From: Synergistaceae bacterium
Lineage (GTDB): Bacteria; Synergistota; Synergistia; Synergistales; Synergistaceae
DNA length: 31,710 nt
Direction of reading: 5' to 3'
Assembly: GCA_012513245.1 (NCBI GenBank)
Contig: JAAZCN010000057.1
Span: 1-31,710 of the forward strand
The notes under the pieces are model-generated. The model saw only the letters and a list, made by a program, of their open reading frames with translations, was not told where the DNA came from and made no database searches. The position numbers and the translations under genes were made by a program. Below, piece after piece: positions 23,594 to 31,273 of the stretch (positions within the stretch are counted from its first letter, which is position 1; every line of letters begins with the position of its first letter).

Positions 23594-24164
23594 CAATTTT
23601 CACCCCAGGAGACAGATAGTAACGAAGAAAGTCTGTCCGAGTAATTGTATCATGAAGAACTCTTTGTGAGAAAATCAAAAAGCAAATTAAATCCAACGTT
23701 AAATCCACATAAAGTATCCACATGTCCACAAACAGATATTTCTCTTCTGTGAATGAGTCGGAAGTGCTGAATGAAAGAGCATGCGTAAAATATAACAAAG
23801 TTAAAAAAAATTGACCATTAGTGATCATTTAGATTTTACAGCAGTGGATAACCTTTGCCCATGCGTTGTGTTTTGTGGATATGATGATACTAATAAGTAT
23901 TCAAATGCCCGTTTTAGAAACAAAATATTGGAACTCTAAGGTATTTGATTTCCTGAATAACCGCAGGGGGAGTGAAAAAACAGCGGAATCACCTTGTTTA
24001 TCCACAGCATGTGGATGGAAAATGTGTGTAGACAGCGTAAGATTCAGAAAATAATAACTTACATCAAGAAAGAGACGATACATTAATGGAAGCCAATTAT
24101 ACCTTGATTAAAATAATGTTTATTGTGTGTTTAACATTAGACTTTTTCTGACTATCAAAATAAA
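23594..24164. other. Probable replication origin (oriC) upstream of dnaA
   Basis: This gene-free segment contains at least seven DnaA-box-like nonamers. On the plus strand: AAATCCACA 23701-23709, GTATCCACA 23714-23722, ATGTCCACA 23722-23730 and perfect TTATCCACA 23998-24006. On the minus strand: AGTGGATAA 23843-23851, TGTGGATAT 23874-23882 and TGTGGATGG 24010-24018. They fall in three subclusters separated by AT-rich sequence. Position beside dnaA and the change in main gene strand on either side support an origin. The exact melting site cannot be read. Confidence 0.75.
23644..23672 (-). promoter_or_regulatory. Candidate dnaA promoter
   Basis: Reading the minus strand, TTCTCA (23672-23667) and TACAAT (23649-23644) are separated by 17 bp, with an extended TGA just before the -10. 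It lies between the DnaA-box cluster at 23.70-23.73 kb and the dnaA ATG, which would allow DnaA autorepression. Confidence 0.4.
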
Positions 24165-24204
24165 AAACACAAAGCTCTGTCGGCAAAAAGAGAGCTTTGT
24201 GTTT
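24165..24204 (-). terminator. Rho-independent terminator of the DUF2993-like gene
   Basis: The 14-bp stem AAACACAAAGCTCT/AGAGCTTTGTGTTT has a 12-base loop and is followed on the minus strand by TTTTATTTTG. It lies 32 bp past the stop of the leftward gene and shields oriC from its transcription. Confidence 0.85.
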
Positions 24205-24235
24205 AATATAATTTCTTGAGATCCTTTTTATTAAA

Positions 24236-24961
24236 TTACGAAAGTTTTTTCCACTTCCAGGTGTCTCCGCCTTTAAATTTTTTTGGTTTTCCTGTCAGGA
24301 TCGCCGCGGTCTCTGTCATTATCATCTTTTCAAATGTGACAGGGAATGGAATGTCTTTAAATTCAAGCAAAGGATTTAATTTCGACAGTATCATATTGGT
24401 GAGTATTTCAGGCTGACTAATACCCTCAACTTTTATAACTGTATTTTCCAGATAGACCCCATCATCACGCAGACCTAGGACTCCTTTGGCAGAAATTGGG
24501 AGCTCTATGTCAACGATGATCCTGGTTCTAAATTTCCCGGCTGCAGTGAAGCCCTCCTTTTTAAAGTCGAACTGCAGATCGGAGAATCCCTCAGGATTTT
24601 CGTTTTGATTGAAATAATCATTGACATCTTTTTCAGCAAGCACCACCTCGCCTTTTGAGCTTTTGATACTTTGTGCAAGGTAAGATGCACTGTCAGCGGT
24701 CCCGCCGGGATCGGAAACTTCCTGCAGCACCGCAAGCAATTTCATTTTCTCTATCCTTATACCGTCAATTGTTCCTCCGTTGATCTCTATCCAGGCGTTC
24801 TTACCTTTAACTGTTACAAATGCCGAATCAGGCCTGAATTCTGCTGTGATGTTTTTCCCTATGGTCTCTGAAAGGGACATTTGTTGCGCTGCATCTACAG
24901 GTCGGCTCAATGCACAGGATGTGAACAAGAAACAAAGGATCAAAAACTTAAATTTTTTCAT
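24236..24961 (-). CDS. Exported DUF2993/LmeA-like protein
   Basis: Start at ATG 24961, with GGAGG seven bases upstream; the product has 241 residues. It has an N-terminal signal (MKKFKFLILCFLFTSC), and either a weak lipobox (FTSC) or cleavage near VDA makes it a lipoprotein or a soluble periplasmic protein. The body has ‘NGGTIDGIRIEKMKLLAVL’, ‘GEVVLAEKDVNDYFNQ’ and ‘GKFRTRIIVDIELPISAKGVLGLRDDGVYLE’. This order of strands matches DUF2993-type (LmeA-like, TULIP-related) lipid-binding proteins. The family call is from pattern, not a search. Lipid handling in the envelope is a reasonable guess; no specific role can be stated. Confidence 0.7.
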   Translation of the reverse strand: MKKFKFLILCFLFTSCALSRPVDAAQQMSLSETIGKNITAEFRPDSAFVTVKGKNAWIEINGGTIDGIRIEKMKLLAVLQEVSDPGGTADSASYLAQSIKSSKGEVVLAEKDVNDYFNQNENPEGFSDLQFDFKKEGFTAAGKFRTRIIVDIELPISAKGVLGLRDDGVYLENTVIKVEGISQPEILTNMILSKLNPLLEFKDIPFPVTFEKMIMTETAAILTGKPKKFKGGDTWKWKKLS

Positions 24962-25127
24962 CAAGGATCCTCCAATGAATCATTTTTTTTAATTTTAACG
25001 CACTTTTCAAAATTTTCTACGCAATATCAATGATGTTTTCATTTTCATTTCTTTCGACTATTATTAGAGAATGCGAAAGTTTATGTAAAATAGACCGACA
25101 GGTCACATGTCGAGAGGGGAGACCTCA

Positions 25128-25661
25128 ATGACTATACTCCAGCTCTTCCTTTTCTTTTTTAGGATAAGCTTGGTCACATTCGGTGGAGGAATAGTGATCA
25201 TGGGAATGGCCAAGCTTAAAATTGCAGACAGACAGGATATTTCTGACGAAGAATTTTCTGACATGGTAAGCCTTGCCGCATCAGTGCCGGGTCCGATGGC
25301 AGTATCTTTCGCATGGCTGCTTGGCAGTTATTATAAGGGGCTTAAAGGCAGTTTGGCCGCAGTTTTAGGAGCTGTCCTACCGCCCTTTTTAATAATTCTC
25401 ATCCTCTCCCCGATCATTATCAAGTATTCAGGCACCCAGGAGGTACAGGGTTTTTTTAAAGGTGTCCTGGCAGGAGTTGGGGCTATAATCACAGTGGTCG
25501 TATTTGATAATGCCAAGTCGACATTCTTGTGTGGCCGGTGGAATATTGTTCCTTTTGCAATAGTCATAGCATTGATAGGTGTTTTTGGACTCAACCCCCT
25601 GCTTTCCATGCTCGTGGTATTTTTGATCCAGCTGATCAGGGAAAGGCTGATAATGCGATGA
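25128..25661 (+). CDS. Chromate transporter family, first half-subunit
   Basis: The 177-residue membrane protein is one CHR domain: ‘FFFRISLVTFGGGIVIMGMA’ at the start, then ‘SLAASVPGPMAVSFAWLLG’, followed by several further helices. I start at ATG 25128, with AGGGGAGA upstream, rather than the longer frame beginning at 25107. Many bacteria encode CHR as two short proteins that form a heteromer equal to one long ChrA. Its stop is overlapped by the next gene (ATGA). Chromate export is the named family activity, but short CHR pairs in anaerobes may carry other anions. Confidence 0.88.
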   Translation: MTILQLFLFFFRISLVTFGGGIVIMGMAKLKIADRQDISDEEFSDMVSLAASVPGPMAVSFAWLLGSYYKGLKGSLAAVLGAVLPPFLIILILSPIIIKYSGTQEVQGFFKGVLAGVGAIITVVVFDNAKSTFLCGRWNIVPFAIVIALIGVFGLNPLLSMLVVFLIQLIRERLIMR

Positions 25662-26191
25662 AAGTTCTTCTCGAACTTGCATTTTCTTTTGCGCAGATAG
25701 CGGCGGGGGCTTTTGGAGGTGGGCTCTCGACACTTCCTCTTATCGAATATCAGCTTGTTAAGGCAACCGGCTGGCTTACAACTTCTCAGTTCAGCCAGGT
25801 CCTGGCACTTTCGCAGGTAACGCCAGGACCTATAGCAATCAACGCGGCTACTTTTGTCGGATTTCAGCAGGCCGGGATCCCAGGGTCTCTTGTAGCTACA
25901 TTATCGATCATTATTGTGCCGGTTTTGATTTTATGTATTGTATTGTCTATTCTGAAAAAAATAGAAGAAGAAAAAAGCAAGAAATTCAAAGAAATGCTGC
26001 GCCCGATAGTGGCAGGTCTTCTTACTCTTTCCCTTGTGGCTCCGCTTACAGTAACGGCAAAAAACGGTTTTACGGCATTAGCAATGCTGATTTTAGGTAT
26101 TTTGCTTATCCGGACATGTAAATTTTTTAAAAAATACCCTCCCATACTCCTTGTTATTTACGGTATAATTGGTACGATCATTTTTTCCTGA
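25658..26191 (+). CDS. Chromate transporter family, second half-subunit
   Basis: The 177-residue CHR-domain protein has ‘FAQIAAGAFGGGLSTLPLIEYQ’, ‘QVLALSQVTPGPIAINAATFVGF’ and later hydrophobic helices. The true ATG (25658) overlaps the stop of the first subunit in ATGA; the longer frame upstream lies inside that gene and is rejected. The two proteins are equal in length, and antiparallel insertion is typical for such pairs. A bicistronic unit is expected. Substrate remains uncertain. Confidence 0.88.
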   Translation: MKVLLELAFSFAQIAAGAFGGGLSTLPLIEYQLVKATGWLTTSQFSQVLALSQVTPGPIAINAATFVGFQQAGIPGSLVATLSIIIVPVLILCIVLSILKKIEEEKSKKFKEMLRPIVAGLLTLSLVAPLTVTAKNGFTALAMLILGILLIRTCKFFKKYPPILLVIYGIIGTIIFS

Positions 26192-26638
26192 AATATTATT
26201 TACGAAAGGATATTTGGCACAAAGATCAAAGATATGAATAATAATTATTAAAAAACAAGATAAATTATCTAATAAAGACTTTTCTCTTTAAAAATATGCG
26301 AGTATAATACAGGTATAGAAACATCAGACATGTTAAGAGCACGGTACCGGAGATTGACTAAAAGTTATCTATGATGTAATTTATTCCCGTGATTATCTCG
26401 TTTTTCAGTAAAGTGTGCAGATGTTGCAGAAGGACAAATTTGAAATATTAGGTTTTGCAATTTTGATAACAATTCAAAAGATTACAGTTTTACTCTGTCA
26501 TGCAGGAAAGGAGGGCTGTAAGGGAGATCAACCTAATGTAATTTTTATACAGCTCATGCATCAACAGATAGTTATTAAAGGTCATTATCCAATGTATTAG
26601 AAAAAGAATAATAGAAACTTGAAGGGAGATTATTTTTG
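26192..26638. other. Long leader region before the TRAP operon
   Basis: There is no convincing gene in 447 bp. A consensus TATAAT at 26303-26308 would give a leader of about 325 nt before dctP; its -35 is poor. A 61-codon frame at 26415-26600 lacks a proper start site. A purine-rich GAAAGGAGGG at about 26506-26515 does not lead to a sizeable frame. I recognise no riboswitch class. Confidence 0.45.
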
Positions 26639-27637
26639 ATGAAGAAATTTGCAGTTATCCTTGCAGTAATGTTTCTGTTCGTAGCAGTAGCTGGCCCGGC
26701 GACAGCAGCCCCTATCGTTTTCCGTTTTGCAGGACAGTCACCTCCCGATCACATGGCTACAAAGACAATGAATTTGATGGCCAAGGAAATAGCACAGAAG
26801 ACCAATGGCCGTGTCGAGGTCAAAGTTTATCCGGCAAACCAGCTTGGTAACTACTCACTTGTTATGGAAGAGATGATCCGCGGAACAGTTGATATGTCCA
26901 TTATGTCAATAGCAAGTGAATTTGATCCCCGTCTTGAACTCGTCTACATCAACGGATATGTCAGCGGCTATGAAGAAGCGAAAAAGGTCTTTGTCCCCGG
27001 AGCATGGCTGCCCAATAAACTGAATGAACTTGCCAAACCCCTTGGCGTCAGACTGATCGGATCCTACGTCGAAGGAATGATCGGTATCGGTTCAACGAAG
27101 CCCGTCAACGAACCCCTCAACCCGAAGGTCGACAAGGGTGTTCTCACCAGAGTCCCGAACATGGACGTCTACTCGCTCGGAGCAAGAGCAATGGGCTACC
27201 GCGCCATCACCATCCCTTACTCAGATGTTTATCAGTCAATGCAGACCGGAGTATGTGACGCAGTTGACGGTTACCCTGTCGCAGCGGCATACACGATGCT
27301 TGGTGACGTCTTGAAGTACTGGTATCACACTAACTACTCAATGGAATATCTTGCAATGATGGTCAGCGAAAAATCCTGGAAGAAACTTACCCCCGCAGAC
27401 CAGAAGGTCTTCGAAGAAGTTGGAAAGAAATACACCCTTCTCTCCATAGACAATGCTAAGGCTGAAGACAACAAGTACATGGATCTCATGGAGAAAAAGG
27501 GAATTAAGGTCTTCAAGTATACCGAAGCCCAACTCAAGCCGATCAAAGAAGCATGCATCACAACATGGGCAGATCTTGGCAAACGCGGTATGACAGAAGA
27601 ACTAATGAAGGAATTTATAAAGAACCTCGGTAAGTAA
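26639..27637 (+). CDS. dctP: TRAP transporter substrate-binding protein DctP
   Basis: A 332-residue protein from ATG 26639; GAAGGGAG lies upstream and a TTG immediately before is ignored. The signal peptide (MKKFAVILAVMFLFVAVAGPATA) ends near ATA-API. The mature start ‘IVFRFAGQSPPDHMATKTMNLMA’, ‘VEVKVYPANQLGNYSLVMEEMIRGTVDM’ and ‘TRVPNMDVY’ are typical of DctP; the arginine there fits the conserved carboxylate-binding Arg. It delivers a periplasmic ligand, usually an organic or keto acid, to DctQM. Codon use looks more biased (CTC, AAG, GTC) than neighbouring genes, hinting at high expression. The ligand cannot be assigned. Confidence 0.92.
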   Translation: MKKFAVILAVMFLFVAVAGPATAAPIVFRFAGQSPPDHMATKTMNLMAKEIAQKTNGRVEVKVYPANQLGNYSLVMEEMIRGTVDMSIMSIASEFDPRLELVYINGYVSGYEEAKKVFVPGAWLPNKLNELAKPLGVRLIGSYVEGMIGIGSTKPVNEPLNPKVDKGVLTRVPNMDVYSLGARAMGYRAITIPYSDVYQSMQTGVCDAVDGYPVAAAYTMLGDVLKYWYHTNYSMEYLAMMVSEKSWKKLTPADQKVFEEVGKKYTLLSIDNAKAEDNKYMDLMEKKGIKVFKYTEAQLKPIKEACITTWADLGKRGMTEELMKEFIKNLGK

Positions 27638-27663
27638 AACCACCGATCACCAATGTAGTATCC

Positions 27664-27711
27664 GGGAAATCCACAGGGGAGGATGTTTTTCTCCCCGGAT
27701 TTTCCTTTTTT
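27664..27711 (+). terminator. Intra-operon hairpin and T-tract between dctP and dctQ
   Basis: GGGGAG/CTCCCC (27676-27681, 27691-27696) sits inside flanking GGAAATCC/GGATTTTCC strands, with TTTTTTT just before the dctQ ribosome site. A leaky terminator here would make much more binding protein than permease, as TRAP operons need. Confidence 0.65.
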
Positions 27712-27728
27712 TGAAAGGAGCCTAATTT

Positions 27729-28316
27729 ATGACGCAGGCGCAGTGTAAGTTTATTGAAGAGAAAGAATACGTAGAACCTATCTCAACTGTAAGAGTACCA
27801 ACGAACCTTTTCGATAAAATCGTAACCAGAAGTTTCGCAATAATTTGTTTTGTCATGGCCATAACTCTTGCCGTAATAATAAGTATGGCTACAGTTATGC
27901 GCTATATTCTTGAAATGGACCTCTACGGCTACGAGGAATGGATAAAGATCTTCGCTTTCTGGCTCTATTTTATCGGAGCAGCATACGGAGCTTTTGCAGG
28001 ATCACATGTCTGTGCGGACCTTGTTCAGTCTTACGTTAAAAAAGGATTTATCAAACGGCTGCTTCTTTTTACCAAAACAGTCGTGACTCTTGGTGTCACA
28101 CTTCTTTTCACATGGTATGGATGGGACTTTTTCTATTTTGGTTTTGCGGGACCCCTCGGTACCGGAGTTGCAATACCAAAGACCGTTGCATGGAGGATAC
28201 CTCTGTGGACAGGCTATCTCCCAATATTTATAGGCTTGTCCTTCATGTCCTACTACTTTTTCTGGGACATGATAAGGGCAGCCAAAACGCTCTTCACGGG
28301 AGGTAAAACAAAATGA
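27729..28316 (+). CDS. dctQ: TRAP transporter small permease DctQ
   Basis: The 195-residue integral membrane protein has an N-terminal cytoplasmic stretch of about 30 residues and four predicted helices (near 35-57, 70-90, 108-130, 155-178). Motifs such as ‘ATVMRYILEMDLYGYEEW’ and ‘FAGSHVCADLVQSYVKKG’ are typical of the DctQ component. It pairs with DctM in a sodium-driven solute importer. AAAGGAG precedes its ATG. Its stop is overlapped by the dctM ATG (ATGA). Confidence 0.92.
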   Translation: MTQAQCKFIEEKEYVEPISTVRVPTNLFDKIVTRSFAIICFVMAITLAVIISMATVMRYILEMDLYGYEEWIKIFAFWLYFIGAAYGAFAGSHVCADLVQSYVKKGFIKRLLLFTKTVVTLGVTLLFTWYGWDFFYFGFAGPLGTGVAIPKTVAWRIPLWTGYLPIFIGLSFMSYYFFWDMIRAAKTLFTGGKTK

Positions 28317-29629
28317 TCTATATTGCACTTGTAATACTTATGGCATGTTTGGTGATCGGAGTTCCGGTCCCTGTTGGCTTCATGGCTTCATGCGCCTGGC
28401 TGATTTTCTTCGGAGGAGTCGATCAGGTCGGTTATCAGGCCACACAACTTTTGCCGTATGGATTTACCCAGATGAACTCTGTCTCACTTATAGCCATCGC
28501 TATGTTTATATTGGCGGGAGGTATTATGGAGAGGGGACGGATCGCAGAAAAACTCATTGATTTGGTCGACGTCTTCGTAGGTCATATCAGGGGTGGTCTT
28601 GGAGTAGTAGGTATCATTTCATGCGCGATATTTGGATCCATATGCGGTGCTGCCTGCGCGACCCTTTCCTGCATAGGCGCTATAATGTTCCCCCGTTTCA
28701 AAGAAGGCGGCTACCCGATGGGACATGCCTGTGCGCTTATGGCCAACGCATCCCTTCTAGGTCTTCTGATCCCCCCGAATGCTACTCTGATCATATTTGC
28801 ATGGATAAGCGGGATCTCAGTTCTGGCATGCTTCCTCGCGACCATAGGGCCCGGAATAGTTACTATCATCCTTCTCAGTGTAGTAAACCTTTGGATGCTT
28901 CGTGACAACAAGGAAATACTTGTAAGCAGGAAGCGTTCGGGGAAAGAACGCTACGAGATGTTCATGAAAAGGGGACGCCTTGCCATACCCGCTCTCTTCA
29001 TGCCGATAATGGTGTTGGGAGGTATTTACGGTGGAGTAATGACGACGACCGAAGCATCTGCCCTTGCTGTTGTATACTGTATCCCTATAGGACTTTTTGT
29101 ATATAAGGGACTGAACTGGAAGTCGCTTTTCAACATAGTGGTCGAAGGTTCGATAACGACAGGTGTTATCATGGTAATGCTCTATTCGGTTTCCATGCTT
29201 TCAAGGCTCTACATCCTGGAAGACCTTCCGGGTAAAGTGCTCTATCTTTTCTATTCGATCTCCACAAACCCCTACGTGATAATGTTCATGATAAACATCT
29301 TCCTCGTACTCATGGGAATGCTCATGGACGATATAAGCGTTGTTGTTCTGACAACGCCTATCCTACTTCCGATAATAGCGAAGATGGGCATCGACCCGGT
29401 ACACTACGCGGCGATAGTAGGTGTAAACACGGCATTGGGATGTATAACCCCACCCTGTGCACCAGTGCTTTATCTGAGCGGGAGAGTTGGCGGGGCCCCG
29501 ATCAACGAGATCATGAAACCGGCTCTTACGTTCATGATCCTCTGCTGGATACCGGTACTTGCAGTCACTGCTTACGTACCAAAGGTATCCCTATTTCTCC
29601 CCCACGTAATTCTTGGACTTCCCTGGTAA
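28313..29629 (+). CDS. dctM: TRAP transporter large permease DctM
   Basis: The 438-residue, roughly twelve-helix membrane protein carries the transport channel. It has ‘GFTQMNSVSLIAIAMFILAGGIMERGRIAEKL’ and ‘HIRGGLGVVGIISCAIFGSICGAACATLSCIGAIM’. The closing part has ‘MGMLMDDISVVVLTTPILLPI’ and ‘GVNTALGCITPPCAPVLYL’, hallmarks of DctM. It starts in the dctQ stop (ATGA) and ends before a strong terminator. The three genes form one operon. Confidence 0.95.
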   Translation: MIYIALVILMACLVIGVPVPVGFMASCAWLIFFGGVDQVGYQATQLLPYGFTQMNSVSLIAIAMFILAGGIMERGRIAEKLIDLVDVFVGHIRGGLGVVGIISCAIFGSICGAACATLSCIGAIMFPRFKEGGYPMGHACALMANASLLGLLIPPNATLIIFAWISGISVLACFLATIGPGIVTIILLSVVNLWMLRDNKEILVSRKRSGKERYEMFMKRGRLAIPALFMPIMVLGGIYGGVMTTTEASALAVVYCIPIGLFVYKGLNWKSLFNIVVEGSITTGVIMVMLYSVSMLSRLYILEDLPGKVLYLFYSISTNPYVIMFMINIFLVLMGMLMDDISVVVLTTPILLPIIAKMGIDPVHYAAIVGVNTALGCITPPCAPVLYLSGRVGGAPINEIMKPALTFMILCWIPVLAVTAYVPKVSLFLPHVILGLPW

Positions 29630-29673
29630 GACAGAGGCAGGTCATCAACAGGATAAAGCTGAAATCTTTATAA

Positions 29674-29705
29674 TTGAAGCCCCCTGCTTAGCGAGGGGGT
29701 TTCAA
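29674..29705 (+). terminator. Terminator of the TRAP operon
   Basis: TTGAA-G-CCCCC pairs with GGGGG-T-TTCAA around a short loop, 45 bp past the dctM stop. It lacks a long T-tract but the stem is strong. Confidence 0.7.
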
Positions 29706-29778
29706 TTCGTCATAGGCAGAGATTCGGTGCTGATTTAAGCATATATCAGACAGAGTTACAAAAGATCACCCGGTATCT

Positions 29779-29784
29779 GATATA
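29779..29784 (+). promoter_or_regulatory. Extended -10 promoter for small membrane protein
   Basis: TGA-TATAAT gives a consensus extended -10 at about 29776-29784. A weak TTACAA lies 19 bp further up. It is 46 bp before the GTG start. Confidence 0.5.
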
Positions 29785-29830
29785 ATGTTAAGTTGGAATA
29801 TTTAGAGTATTTTAGACAGGAAGCGATAAC

Positions 29831-30106
29831 GTGTATTTTTACAAAGATCTGTTTGCCTCGTTATGTTTTATATTTTTTGGAGCCGCATTAGCCTTTAATG
29901 ATGCCTACTTCTATTTTGGAGCCATGATGTGTGCATGTATATCTACTACAGCTCACAGGAAAAAATGGCCGGACCCTCTGTGGGCAACATTGATGATGGA
30001 GGACATGAGGACGAGATTTGAATCTTTCCGTCGGCGTTTTGACCCAAAAAGTGAATTTATAAAAGAGGAAGAAATAGGCACTCTCCCCCCGCTTAAAGAA
30101 CAATAA
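29831..30106 (+). CDS. Small two-helix membrane protein, unknown function
   Basis: The 91-residue frame begins with GTG after AGGAAG and sits behind a consensus-like promoter and before a strong terminator, so it is likely real. The N-terminal third is hydrophobic (‘LFASLCFIFFGAALAF’ then ‘FYFGAMMCACIS’), consistent with two short membrane helices. The rest is charged and probably cytoplasmic (‘RTRFESFRRRFDPKSEF’). I do not recognise a family. Convergent to the glycosyltransferase gene. Confidence 0.65.
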   Translation: MYFYKDLFASLCFIFFGAALAFNDAYFYFGAMMCACISTTAHRKKWPDPLWATLMMEDMRTRFESFRRRFDPKSEFIKEEEIGTLPPLKEQ

Positions 30107-30117
30107 GAAGAACATGA

Positions 30118-30151
30118 AGAGGGGCGGAGCATAGTTATGCTCCGCCCCTCT
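30118..30151. terminator. Bidirectional terminator, 16-bp stem
   Basis: Perfect arms 30118-30133 and 30136-30151 (AGAGGGGCGGAGCATA and its complement) meet with only two bases between. It lies between the convergent genes. T-tracts are weak, but the stem is very stable. Confidence 0.75.
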
Positions 30152-30169
30152 CGTTATGTGTGTCTAGAA

Positions 30170-31273
30170 TTATTTGTGGTTTTTTATGATTTCAAGGATC
30201 TCTTCCGCAGCACATGGCCTGGAAAATTTTTCTATCCCCTCTTTAATGCTTTCTATGGCCAGACTGTTTTCCAGTAACTCTATAGTCTCTTTAGCTGTCA
30301 TCCTGCAGTTTTTTAAGCGCCTCGCAGCGTTATTACTGCATAGAAGATCCATGTTGAGCTGCTCCTGACCAGGTATGGGTTCCATAAGAAGTAGGGGAAG
30401 CTTTACAGAAAGAGCCTCTGAGAGGGATAGTCCCCCGGGTTTCATGACGGCAAGGTCGGAGGCTGAATAGTATTCCGGCATGTTGTCCACGAAAGACATG
30501 ATCCTGATATTTTCATTACCGCGATACTTCGAAGAGAGTTTTTTGAATAGCGACAAATTATTACCGCAGATAACGAGGATCTGGATATTCTTTTCCTGAG
30601 CGAGAGAGTTAGTCGCTTCTACAACGGGGCCGGCTCCTATCCCACCCCCTGTCACAAGAACGGTCATTTTTGTCTGATCTAGCCCAAGGTGCTCCCTCGC
30701 AGTTTTTTTTGAAATAGGACAGCTGTATTTTTTTGAAACAGGTATTCCGGTATTGAAAACGTTGTCGATCCCGTCGATCCGGTACTGCTCAAGAGCAGCC
30801 GCGCTTGCTGCGAACGAGGCAGAAAAAAGAGAACTTCTCTGAAACCGGTGGGTTATAAAATCAGTGTTCACATAAAATACAGGGATCTTCAGACTGTCTC
30901 TTTCTGCAAATAGAGATGCTCCAAAGTAATGTGTGAAGACAACAGCCTCTGCCCCGAAGGAGGACACGATTTCTTCGATCCTGGGGAGATAGATGCTGCA
31001 CAAAAGAGAGTGGATCAGGTTAAAAAGTGAAGCCTGAACAGAGGGTTTGTCGGATCCCCAGTAAAATCTGCCCCATATCCATGGAGCATGTCGTGCGATC
31101 AAAAGATATCCTTTAGATACAGTACCTCGCAGCCAAAAAGGCAGGACCTCCAGAACATCCAGGCAAATTGCAGAATTTTTGGGGTCGCTCTTTAAAAACC
31201 ATTCCTTCAAATTTTCGGCAGCGGCCTTATGCCCGGTCCCTTCGGATGCGTAAAGAAAGGCAATAGAGCTCAA
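30170..31273 (-). CDS. MGDG-synthase/UgtP-type glycosyltransferase
   Basis: The 367-residue GT28-like enzyme has the MGDG_synth N-terminal motif ‘LYASEGTGHKAAAENL’ (residues 7-22), ‘VFTHYFGASLF’ and a C-terminal nucleotide-sugar site ‘VMKPGGLSLSEALSVKLPLLLMEPIPGQEQLN’. Relatives move glucose or galactose onto diacylglycerol at the inner membrane, or GlcNAc in MurG. A glycolipid product is likely, but donor and acceptor are not proven. The TTG start overlaps the stop of the upstream DHH gene (TTGA), so the two are coupled; AAAGGA lies 10 bases upstream. The cluster ends at the hairpin 18 bp past the stop. Confidence 0.85.
   Translation of the reverse strand: MSSIAFLYASEGTGHKAAAENLKEWFLKSDPKNSAICLDVLEVLPFWLRGTVSKGYLLIARHAPWIWGRFYWGSDKPSVQASLFNLIHSLLCSIYLPRIEEIVSSFGAEAVVFTHYFGASLFAERDSLKIPVFYVNTDFITHRFQRSSLFSASFAASAAALEQYRIDGIDNVFNTGIPVSKKYSCPISKKTAREHLGLDQTKMTVLVTGGGIGAGPVVEATNSLAQEKNIQILVICGNNLSLFKKLSSKYRGNENIRIMSFVDNMPEYYSASDLAVMKPGGLSLSEALSVKLPLLLMEPIPGQEQLNMDLLCSNNAARRLKNCRMTAKETIELLENSLAIESIKEGIEKFSRPCAAEEILEIIKNHK

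Noticed and set aside
26415..26600. 61-codon frame in the TRAP leader
   Set aside because: No ribosome site before its ATG and an unremarkable composition.
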